Origin: Mauremys mutica
Taxonomy: Eukaryota > Chordata > Testudines > Geoemydidae
Direction: 5' to 3'
NCBI RefSeq assembly: GCF_020497125.1
Contig: NC_059072.1
Span: forward strand, 308,158,781 to 308,222,780
DNA length: 64,000 bases
This document shows positions 24,131-36,100 of this stretch, in pieces. The stretch's first letter is position 1; each line of letters opens with the position of its first letter. The notes beneath the pieces were generated by a model, which was given only the letters and a program-made list of their open reading frames with translations, had not been told where the DNA came from and searched no databases. The translations under genes were made by a program, and so were the position numbers.

Positions 24131-27100
24131 CGGCCAGGAGGGGCACGACCTCAGTGCAGGGAGATTTGACCCCCCTGGTTCACCCAGGCTCCCCTTGTTG
24201 TGCCCCGTCCAGCCCCAGGGAGCAGTACCCAGCGGGAGCTGAGGGGCTACTCATTGTAGGTTAAACTCTTTGCAGCTGTGTTACAGTGAAGGGGACAGCT
24301 GCAGGAGGTGTATTTAAGGCAGGATTTGATGATCTATATCTGCTGCCCCTTCCCTCTCACGAGTGAGCCAGATGCATCTCAAAGGCTACTGATGTTGCAG
24401 AAGGAGAGAGAGCTCTTCCCTTATCAAATACTTAGATTTCCCTGGCTGATTTGCATCCTAGTCAAGACCTCTTTGTATACCAGCCAACCCCCATCGTGCT
24501 AAGTAGCTGGATCATCTACCAGAGCTTCCTGTGTGTAACCTTAAGCAAAGTCTTACAGAGTTCACCGTTCTGCTTTTCAGTCTGGACTCAATATTTTCCT
24601 ACATCACTAGGATGTCACAGGGTTTAACTCATTAGAATTAGTAAATTGCTGTGAGATCCTTGGAGAGAAGGTGCTGTACAAGTGCAAAATATTATTTCTA
24701 AAGTACTCCCACAGGTGCTTGATCTCACCTGTTTTTGACGATCTCTACTGGAGGAGACTCACCTACTTCACAGTTTATTCTGTCTTCTGTTTTCTAAAGG
24801 GAATGGCATAGAGACATAAACATCAGATTTGAAACACTTAGACCCCTCTGAACCAGGAAGTTCTAAACCTGATGGGATCTACTCAACCCTTCATCCTTAT
24901 AGGATAAATAAACAGAATTCCCTGTGTCTGATGGAAGAATGTTTCAGATGAGGGCCTTAAAAACTGAAATCCTCTCTGGCCTGTATTTCCCTCCACTCCA
25001 CAACTGTCATTCAGTGTGTTTTGTAAATGTAAAATTGCATTACTGCTAATTTTTTGCAGTATCTGGATTAAAAATATCATTTGATTCTTACCTTCAGTAA
25101 TCTCCAAACAAAAAATTGGTCATTTTTTAAATGAAGGTGGCTGAGTGAGAGAGAATGTGCACAAACTGTAGAAAACTGAGAAAAGATGTATTTCTCAACC
25201 CTATTTTCTTCTGGATTTGCTGATTCCTCCCTGGCTCCATTCTTAGCTTTTCTCTTCCACACTCTTGGATTTGACATGCAGAGTGTACAAGATGCTGCTG
25301 CTGATAGTAATAATAACTAGGGCTGTGAATCGCAGTTAACTTGTGATTAAGTAAAAAAAAATTAATTGCAGTTAAAAAATTTATCACAATTCATTGCACT
25401 TATAACAGTAGAATACCAATTGAAATTTACTAAATATTTTGGATGTTTTTCTACATTTTCAATATTGATTTCAGTTACAACACAGAATACACAGTGCTCA
25501 CTTTATATAATTATTTTTATTACAAATATATGCCCTGTAAAAATGATAAAAGAAATAGTATATTTCAGTTCATGTCATACAAATACTACAGTGCAATTTC
25601 TTTATCCTGGAAGTGTAACTTACAAATGCAGATATTTTTTTTTTGGTTGCATAACTGCACTCAAAAACAAAACTGTAAAGCTTTAGAGTCTACAAGTCCA
25701 CTCAGTCCTACTTCTTATTCTGCCAGTCACCAAGACAAACATGGTTGTTTACATTGACGGGAGATACTGCTGCCTGCTTCTTATTTACAATGTCACCTGA
25801 AAGTGAGAACAGGCATTTGCATGGCACTTTTGTAGCCAGTGGTGCAAGGTATTTACATGCCAGATATGCTAAACATTCGTATGCCCCTTCCATGCTGTGG
25901 CCACCATTCCAGAGGACATGCCGATGATGCTCATTGAAAAAATAATGCATCAATTAAATTTGTGACTGTACTCCTTGGGGGGAGAATTGTATATCGCCCG
26001 CTTTGTTTTACTTGCATTCTGCATATGTTTCATGTTATAGCAGTCTCAGATGATGACCTAGCACGTTTGTTTTAAGACCATTTTAACAGCACATTTGACA
26101 AAACGCAAAGAAGGTACCGATGTGAGATTTCTAAAAATTGCTACAGCACTCAACCAAAGGTTTAAGAATCTGAAGTGCCATCCAAAATCTGAGAAGGAAG
26201 AGGTGTAGAGCATGCTTTTATAAGTCTTAAAAGAGCAACACTCTGATGCAGAAACTACAGAACCCAAATGACCAAAAACGAAAATCAACCTTCTGCTGAT
26301 GGCATCTGACTCAGATGAAGGAAATGAACATGTGTCGGTCCGCACTGCTTTGGATCGTTATCAAGCAGAACCCATCATCAGCATGGAACCATGTCCTCTG
26401 GAATGGTGGTTGAAGCATGAAGGGACATATGAATTTTTAGCGCATCTGGCACGTAAATATCTTCCAACGCTGGCTACAACAGTGCCATGCGAACGCTTGT
26501 TCTCACTTTCAGGTGACATTGTAAACAAGAAGCAAGCAGCATTATCGTCTACAAATGTAAACAAACTTGTTTGTCTGAGTGATTGGCTGACCAAGAAGTA
26601 GGACTGAGTGGACTTGTAGACTCTAAATTTATTTTTGAATGCAGTTCTTTTTTTTTACATAATTCTACATTGTAAGTTCAACTTTCACGGTAAAGAGACT
26701 GCACTACAATACTTGTATGAGGTGAATTGAAAAATACTATTCTGTTTTTTACAGTACAAATATTTGTAATATAAATATAATGTGGGCACTGTATGCTTTG
26801 TATTCTGTGTTGTAATTGAAATTAATATACACCTCTACCCCGATATAACGTGACCCGACAGAACACGAATTCGGATATAATGCGGAAAAGCAGTGCTCCG
26901 GGGGGGAGGGGGGGACTGCGCACTCCAGCCGATCAAAGCAAGTTCAATATAACACAGTTTCACCTATAACACAGCAAGATTTTTTGGCTCCCGAGGACAG
27001 CGTTATATTGGGGTAGAGGTGTATTTGAAAATGTAGTAAACATCCAAAAATATTTAAAATAAAGTATATTCTATTGTTGTTTAACAATGCAATTAATCAC

Positions 27101-30100
27101 AATTAATTTTTTTAATCGCTTGACAGCCCTAATAATAACAACTTGCTCTTATATCATGCATTTCATCTGCAGATCTCAAAGCAGTTTACAAGGGATGTCA
27201 GTATCATTCTCCTCATTTTACAGATGGGAAAACTGAGGTACAGTGTGAGGTGAAGTGAGGTCACCTACCAGGCTAGTGGTAGAACCAGGAATAGAACCCA
27301 GATTTTCTGAATTCCAGTATAGGATGGGGAATCACTTCTTACTTTAAAAAGCAACAAAGAGTCCTGTGGCACCTTATAGACTAACAGACGTGAATTCACC
27401 CATGAAAACTTATACTCGAATACGTGTGTTAGTCTATAAGGTGCCACAGGACTCTTTGTTGCTTTTTACAGATCCAGACTAACACGGCTCCCCTTTTGAT
27501 ACTTCTTTCTTTGACATCTATGCAAACTTCAGTTTAGAGTTAAGTACTGTATTCAAACAGTTGGCTTTGCCTACAAATGCCTCTCTCCTATTAATTTTAA
27601 CACACTTAACTTTATGCATGTGAGCAGTCAGTTCTGTGCAAAATGTTAATTTCTCACATCAGCATTTTCAGGATTGGAGCCAGAGCTTGTAACTTCTATG
27701 AACTCAAACAGGTTTCCTTACAGAGGCTATGTGTACACTGGGGGGCTTTACTGGTATAGTATAGGTATAATATACCAGCAGAGTGCTCCTGGTGTGGGAA
27801 CAGCTGCACTGGCAAAGCTGCCAACATTGCCAGCATAGCTCCAGCAAAGTTTATAAAGTTCATCAAATGTATAGGAAAGTTTATTAAATTCAGTAGAACC
27901 TGCAAGCACATATTGAGTTTCAAAAGTCCACAGCAAATAGCTCCAAGGTTTTGCTGCTGACATAATCAGAAATAGTCCTAGGTCTAATTGGTCTAATAGT
28001 TGAGGTCTAAATTGAAGAGCATTGAATATAATAAATTTAATGTTTTTTGATAAAGTGTTTTTGATAAATTACAGACAGTTGAATATCACTGTTTGAAGTG
28101 TATTTGTCACACATTCAGAAGTGTTTTGTCAGAATTTCTGTAAAATTCTATTATGACGATACTTGCAAAATTTGACTTTGCTTTCCAAATTTCCAACATC
28201 ATAGTCTGGTTTTTGAGGAAGTTAAGTGGGCAAAATGGGGCTTATAACAAAAGCTAGTTACAATGTTAGGGCCTGATCATGATAACTCTTGCTCATGTAT
28301 GTAGTCCTTACTCATGATAATAGTTCCATGGTCTTCAATGGGACTACTTATGTGGGTAAGGGTTACTCAGATGAATAATTATTTACAGGATCTGGTCCTT
28401 CATTGTGGAATCTCTATCTTGTCTCCCTAATTCTTGCAACTCCTTTGTGGGGTAGGTAAGTAACAAATTTCTGATCTTATGCAGGGAAACTTATGGAGAG
28501 AAAAGATTTGTTTTACTGTTACAACAAGAAGCACAAAAGAGCTATTTGTTACTTTTTCTTCTTGGAAAGTAGGTACATCCAAAGGATCCAATCCTACAAA
28601 CATTAAGGCACACCTGTGGCTGCTCACAGGAGTAATCTTAGCATTAGAATAGCTCACATGGGTGTTGATATCATGTACCACCCTATATATTCAGTAGCAT
28701 TATTTTCACCTAGACATGAATAGTTCGTCTTGCTTTGATTGTGCCTTTTTTTAACGTTAATGGAGATGATGGGCTAATTCTGCAAAGAAGCAGATGTCTT
28801 GGAATCAATCCAAACAGAGAAGGGAAACTGAAATTAGGGGACTTGTCAGCAAGTATTCAGAAATGAAACTGAAACTCTACCTAAATCATGTGTGTCTTGA
28901 TATCTGCCAAGCCCCAAGCAGCATGGCAGCAGCTTGCTATACTGAAAACTGTGTGAAATAGAGTGCTACAAAGTTAGGGCCTGACCCTGCAAACACTTAA
29001 CCACACACACTTTTCTCATGTGACTAGTCCTATTGTACCCAGAATTTAGTATTGTATTAATGTCACAGAGACCATTGAACAGCCCTCACATGATTTCTAG
29101 TTGCTAATGGCAGATTGGGGGCTGGTCTACACAGGGGGAGGGATCGATCTAAGATACGCAACTTCAGCTACGCGAAGTCGAAGTATCTTAGTTCGACTTA
29201 CCTGGCCTTCCTCACGGCGGCAAGCCAACCACTGCGGCTCCCCCGTCGACTCCGCTTACTCCTCCTGCCAAGGTGGAGTATGGGCGTCGATTCGGGGATC
29301 GATTTATCGCATCTAGATGAGACACAATAAATTGATCCCCGATAGATCGATTACTACCCACCGATCCGGCGGGTAGTGTAGACATGGCCTGGATTGAAAC
29401 CAGCTAGAAATAAAAAGCTCTGTTATTCCATTATCCATCTCCTGACTCACTATTCAGACTGATAAAACAACGAGGAGTCCTTGTGGCATCTTAGAGACTA
29501 ACAAATTTATTTGGGCATAAGCATTTGTGGGCTAGAACCCACTTCATCAGATGCAACTATTCAGACTGATAGTAAATCTTAATCTGAAACTTTTGCACTT
29601 CAATTAATGGTGACATGCTTTCCCCCGGCTGATCACTGTGATGCAGCATTGGAAAGGGCAACATACTGTCCGTACTTGCAACAGAAATCAGTGGAATGCC
29701 AAATAGTTAAATTGGAAGGCCGAGCGGTGCAATTTCTAAGGTTTCAGTTGAACTAATCACATGAGCAGAGAAAAAGCCTGTTTTCATTGTTTAATAATGA
29801 AAGGAACAGTTATGTTGTGGCTTTACTTTTTCATCTGCAGGATACTTGGCATGTTTTCTGAGCAAATGTTGTTTACCAGATTATCAGATTGAAACAATGC
29901 TACCAACCCATGGGGCAGGGGTGGCCAACCTGAGTCTGAGAAGGAGCCAGAATTTACCAATGTACATTGCCAAAGAGCCACAGTAATATGTCCGCAGCCC
30001 CCCAGCAGCTCCCCCCACCCGCTCCCAGCGTCTCCCACCCACCAGCAGCCCTGCCAATCAGCACCTTCCCCTCTCTCCCAGCACCTCCCAATCATCTGTT

Positions 30101-33100
30101 TCATGGCATGCAAGAGGCTTGGGGGAGGGTGGAGCGAGGGCACTGCAGGCTCAGGGGAGGGGGTGGAGTGGGGGCAGGGTCTGTGGCAGAGCCATGGGTT
30201 GAGCAGTGAGCACCCCTCAGCACACTGAAAAGTTGGTGCCTGTAGCTCCAGCCCCAGAGTCGGTGCCTATACAAGGAGCCATATGTTAACTTCTGAAGAG
30301 CCGCATGTGGCCCTAGAGCCACAGGTTGGCCTCCCCTGCCATAGGGCATCAGCAAGCATAACTGAATATGTGGGGCTTTCACATGAGCCCAAGGAATAAG
30401 AGAGGGAGTGACCAGCTTGAAAACTCTGGATCATATTGTAAAAGTAGTCATATTAAAATAAGCTCTAGGACACATAGTATGTAAAATGTAATATATATTA
30501 ACAACTTACATAGACAAATTATATTTATTCTTTTATATATCATTACTCCTGGGGGCATTCTGTTCCAAAACTTTAAAAATTTTGTGCACAATATTTTAAA
30601 ATTCTGCAAAATTCTGCAAATTTTATTTGTCAAAATAACACTACATAATCATGCCCGTTCCAGTTATTTTGGTAATTTCAAAATACCTATCAGCAAGTAT
30701 GTCTGTAACTATACAGACACTCATAAAAATTCCCCTGGGAGTAGAGAGTTAAAGAAACCCCTATGACAACCCATTTCCTGTTTCTCTGCCCCCTTTACCT
30801 CCCCCCTCCAGATCCCAGCTGGGGGGCCAGACACCCACAATCCCTCACCCCGAGCCCACCTTTGCTCCCCCAGCCAATACACCCAAACCTCCTCCTCCCC
30901 AGAGCCCAGCTGCAAAGCCCTCCCAGCCCAGATACCTGCACCCCCATCTCCCCTCCCCAAGCTCAGCTGTGGGGCCCCCCCCATGCCCAAACACCCTTCC
31001 CCCACAGAGCCCAGGGTTCCAGAGGGAGAAACAGCCTGATGCTTGGTCCCAGGCTTGCACAGTTTCGTGCATGCTGCCCTCTCTTTCCCTCAGGGAATGC
31101 TGGGAACTGCAGTTTCCAGGAACCCTCTAGCTCACTCTCCCTCCCCCCAGAAGTGTCTTCTGTGTGCAAGCTCTGCCGAGTCCAGTGGTTCCTAGTGGCA
31201 GCTAGCAGCACTACAGCCCATTTCTGTGGGGGAAAGGAAATTCTACGCAGACAACGTTCATTTCTGCAAAATTCTGCATTGTGCAGTGACACAGAATTCC
31301 CCCAGGAGCAGCATGTTAAGACCCTGCCTTTTAAAACATTTGTTTTTGTTCATTTCTGTTTAATCTAAAATAAAAGATGTTTAACCCAATTTGTTCATCT
31401 GACATAGAGCAAAACACAGTAGTAGACTATTATAAAACAGGATCCAGGAATTGCTTAGAATTTGAAATTCAGAGAGACATTTGGCCTTTTATATTTATCT
31501 GTCTCTTCAACAACATTCCCTGAACAAGTAGGTTTAAAAAAAATGAAACAGAACTTTGTACATTTTACATAAAAACACTGCAGAATATATGTTAATATTA
31601 AAGTCACCTTAAAAAGTTAGTGGATTGAGTGTCCAGGTCAAATTCAGTGGTGAGTTTAGAGAGAGGCTTTGTTGGCATAATTTACCTCTGCTTCCTGCAA
31701 TGTGTACGTTACACTAGCTTAGATTCCCTTACACTTAAGACCTTTTACCAACAGGTAATTTGCACCCCTTCTAATATGTCATCTCTGAATATGGCCCACT
31801 AAGTATTGGAAGACTACTTTGATGTAACTCATAAGCTGTGGGGACAGAAGAGAGGAGTGTCGCAAGTAAAGTAACCAAAAAGAGATGAGACTCTCCCCTA
31901 CTTCTGTTTCCTATATTCTGGCTCCTGAGTGAGCAAGCTACACCAATTTAGGCATTGTCTGCACTCAGGAATAGTGCTGATTCAGCAGTTGGTGTACCTG
32001 CACCAATGTTGACCCTTAAGTGTAGACAAGAGGAAGCTGGGGTTTGCTTCAGTTACGCTAGTCAGGATTTAACCTGGCTTGGGCTAATGAGGGTTTACTT
32101 CAGTGGGTGCAAACTCTGGCATGCCCTTATGTACACCTAGGGTTCAACGTGGGTATAGCTACACCAATTGCTGAATTAGTGCTATTTCTCTGTAGACAAG
32201 TCTAATTAGACTTCTTCCTTGTGAGTTGCTCTAAAAGAAGTTAATTATGTCTGAACAGGGTGAAGCCAGAGGAGGGCTATAGTGGTCCTGATATGCAAAA
32301 TCAGTCATTCCATTTGTGAATAGGGGCAAAAGACTAACCAAACCATCTGGTAGTTGTTTCTGTCTGAAGTTTCACTCAAGATAACTCGTGTTTGTCTGTG
32401 CACCTTACAATTCGTAGGTGATGCACAAGGTGGTGTAAGTTTGAGGAGTCCACCTTGTATCACCTTAAACATCACTTCTGAATTTAGCCCTTTGCTGGAG
32501 AGCACCAGTCAGTGTATCAGTGATTGCCAGACTGATAACCATTAGGGCATTGACAGTAAGCATTGGAGAAGTCCTCACTCAGTTTTTGAAGATAGTATTA
32601 TAGATTTGTTATGAAAAAAGCCAGAAATGTAAGCTCTCTAACACTCTGATGTTTGAACATAGTTGAGAAATCAAAGGCAAAGGCAAAATTTTCAAAGAAG
32701 ATGCAATGGATGCTCCTGCAGAATGTGTGTCTGTGCAAAAGTGCCTGTTTGCTGAAGTAGTTGAGGGTTTTTGTGAAGATGCAATATGGGACTGGGAGTC
32801 AAGAAATCAAGTTTGTAGTCCTGTCTCTGATACTTGACTGACTTTCTGACCTCTACCAAGTCACTTATCCTCTGTGTAGCTGAGTTTATTCCTTTGTTGA
32901 TTGGAACTAATTAAACTTTGTAAAACTCTTGGATGATGTAAAGTGTCATAAATCCTATGTAATCTTATTCAGCCCTTCTAAAAGGTCTGTATTACTTATA
33001 AGCCCAGGTACAGAGTGATAGGGCATTACACTTATGTACCATAGAGTCATTGGTAGTGAACTAAAGCCATGTACTTCAGAGTTCCTTGACTCCATGAGGT

Positions 33101-36100
33101 ACACAAATGAAGTGAGATTATTAGATCTAAAATATCTGCAGTATTAGTATCTCTATCACTCTATCTTTATTTAAAGCCTTTATTAAAATATCTATCAAAA
33201 GGACTTCATCAAAATGTTCCCATGTTATAAACAATGTGCAAAGGCTGCGTGGGCCTGCAGTACTGCAGGGAATGGAAGAAAATACAATTATGTAGATGAC
33301 TTTAAACTAGATAAATCCATATGTTTTAATATCTGTTTTTAAATGAAATCTTAACTTTGTATTTTGAGATTTTTTAATGAGCCTTTCTTTTTGAAAAAAA
33401 GCCCTCAATGTTCTTTTAATGCCAACCTTAATGACATCTTTTTGCCTGAGAATTCCATATCCTTTGATACCAGTCTGTTAAACAGAGTATTCATTTTTAA
33501 AATTTGCTTATAAAATAGATTTTTGGGTCATCCATAATTACTTCATGTAGCTTGGTGGGGTTTTATATTCCTTTCCAATTTATTCATGTAACAATAACCA
33601 TTATATATATATGGAATTTGGTTGTATGTCTAACCTCCAGGAAATATGATAAGGTTTCCCCCAAGATTGTAGGAATGAGTTGGGCAAGTGAAAGTCATCA
33701 GATGACCTGAGTGTTTTCATTAAATGTGAAAGAAGTCTGGACACTTTTAAAAAGCGTTAATTGTTTGTTCTGGTATTATTTTAGACTTGGCCTGTGTTAA
33801 AGTGGGAGAGGCTTTCATGTGAGGGAATGCATGAGGATAGAAAATAAGGGTTCTGGGATTACACTTTAGTGTACCTGCTGAGCTGCACATTTTCAGAGCC
33901 TTCATAGCCTCTCTTAAATCAGCTTCAGGATACAGTAAGTTGTGAAATTCATTTTGTAGACTTCAGTGAAAATGACATGTCCATCTTAAAGTATTTTTTT
34001 AAAACTGGTGTTACTTGATGAATACTGCATAGATTACTGTAGACTATATCTTAAATAATATATACCAAAACAAATTTTAGAGAGACAAGGTGGATGAGGT
34101 AATATTCCTTTATTGAACCAATAAAAAAAAGCTCAAAAGCTTATCTCTCTCACCAGAAGTTGGTCCAATAAGACAGTGGTTCTCAACCTAGAGTATGTGT
34201 ATCCCTTCCAGGGGGTACATCAGCTTATCTAGATATTTGCCTAGTTTTACAACAGGCTACATAAGAAACACTAGCAAAGTCAGTACCAACTAAAATTTCA
34301 TACAGACAATGACTTGTTTATACCACTCTATATAAACTATATACTGAAATGTAAGTGTGATATTTATATTCCAGTCGATTTATAATTATATGGTAAAAAT
34401 GAGAAAGTAAGCAATTTTTCAGTAGCAGTGCACTGTGACACTTGTGTTTTATGTCTGATTTTGTAAGCAAGTAGTTTTTAAGACAGATGAAACTTAGGGG
34501 TTTGCAAGACAAATCAGACTCCTGAAAGAGGTACAGTAGTCTGGAAAGGTTGAGAGCCACTGCAGTAAGTGATATGACCTCACCCACCTTGTCTCTCTAA
34601 TATCCTGAGACTAACACAGCTACAATAATACTGCATAAAACCAGTTTTGACATTTATTTAAACAGCCTCATAAAGACATTGTGTTTACCTCTTAATTACC
34701 TAATTTGTTGGGGTTATAAAGGCACTATATATGTGTGTGAATCTGTAATATAGTCATTCTTAAATGCTGTGCCGGATGAACAATTGTCTAGTTTATCTAT
34801 TGCTAATACACCCACCTTTACTGGGTGAGCATTTTGTCTATCTGCCTCCATCTTGGTACAGTATAGAATCATAGAATATCAGGGTTGGAAGGTCATCTAG
34901 TCCAACCCTCTGCTCAAAGCAGGACCAATCCCCAGACAGATTTTTGCCCCAGATCCCTAAATGGCCCCCCTCAAGAATTGAACTCACAACTCTGGGTTTA
35001 GCAGTCCAATGCTCAAACCACTGAGCTATCCCTCCCTCCATTGAATTAATTGAAAGGCATAATTTCTAATCAAAAGACTTTGCACACTCTCACTAACTTG
35101 TTTTTTGCTCATATAAAAGAAACTCCTTGGGGCAGAGTTTATAAGAACTATTCTTGTATATTGTGGCAAATAATCCACCTCTTCCTTTAGGATTTAACAA
35201 GAGACCTCTTGCTGCATCTTCGGTTTGGCCTTTACTTGTGTTCTCCACTTTTTTTTAACCAATTATGGGTCTTAGACCTTAAGACAAAAGACACACTTTA
35301 GTTCTTAGTTTTCCTGGAAACAACAAAGCTGCTTTGATATTTCTTTTTAAGACAGCCCATTATCTTAGCAACAACATTATCTTTTTCACTGAGTGTGGGG
35401 CTGAAAACCTCAAAAAAAGGCAATCCAGTTACCTTTGTAAGTAAAGATCGCTATGCCTTTCACAAGGCTTGCAAAATGTGGTCTTTTTCTCTTATATCTG
35501 ATGCCCTTTCCACAAAAGTAATGCTTTCTTACCCTGACTTCTTATACAGGGGAGAATACTAAAGAATGTGTTCCACATAAATAGGGGTTTCTTAATGTTC
35601 AAGACCAAGTTGATTTGGTATCCATTTCTGCAAGACAGCACCCTTGCAATGTTCTCCCCATCTGTATGCCAAGCTGATTTTCAAGCATAACTGATTTCTA
35701 ATGAAAATTACTTCTAGTCAATGTAAGAAATGACAGAGTAGGTCATGCTGGTAGGGACGTGGCATTGTATGTGAAAGAAAGCCTAGAGTCACATAAAGTA
35801 AACAGCTTAAACGAATCAAAGTGTACCATCTCTATGGATAGAAATTCAATGCTTGAACAATAAGAGTATAGTAAGTAGTAGGAATATACTACCGGCTCCC
35901 TGACCAGGATGGTGATAGTGATTGTGAAATCCTCAGGGAGATTAGACAGGCTACAAAGACAGAAAATAAATTAATGATGGGGGATTTCAACTATCCTCAT
36001 ATTGACTGGGTATATGTCACCTCAGGAAGGGACACAGATAAAATTTCTAGACATCATAAATAACTGCTTGTTGGAACAGCTTGTCCTGGAATCCACAAAG

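Larger units (their letters stand above)
25318..27131 (+). mobile_element. Fold-back hAT transposon with perfect 8-bp target duplication
   Basis: Ends are TAGGGCTGTGAATCG and CGCTTGACAGCCCTA, flanked by identical ATAATAAC copies at 25310-25317 and 27132-27139. The left arm (25318 to about 25960) is an inverted copy of the right arm (about 26380-27131): both carry the hAT C-terminal coding segment, pointing outward-to-inward in opposite directions. The centre (about 25960-26380) has more of the transposase gene, full of stops. The original 5' end of the transposon has thus been replaced by an inverted copy of its 3' end. The right arm also holds a nested smaller element at 26830-27021. It lies in intron 1. 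Confidence 0.9.

Noticed and set aside
23469..24242. 257-codon open frame through the CpG island, and 181- and 132-codon frames on the opposite strand
   Set aside because: High GC content makes stops rare. The frames are composed of P, R, G and A, overlap exon 1 in another frame and contain no domain.
25690..26610. Possible domesticated hAT (ZBED-like) gene
   Set aside because: Frames contain stops, the catalytic part is missing and the same domain is duplicated in reverse within a transposon with a perfect target duplication; a dead mobile element.
30763..31368. 201-codon open frame
   Set aside because: Lies in the C-rich centre and right end of a non-coding repeat with inverted ends; low-complexity proline-rich text.
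34976..35030. tRNA gene on the minus strand
   Set aside because: A and B boxes are present but the sequence continues into a SINE body and a CR1-type tail, and the tRNA stems are degraded.
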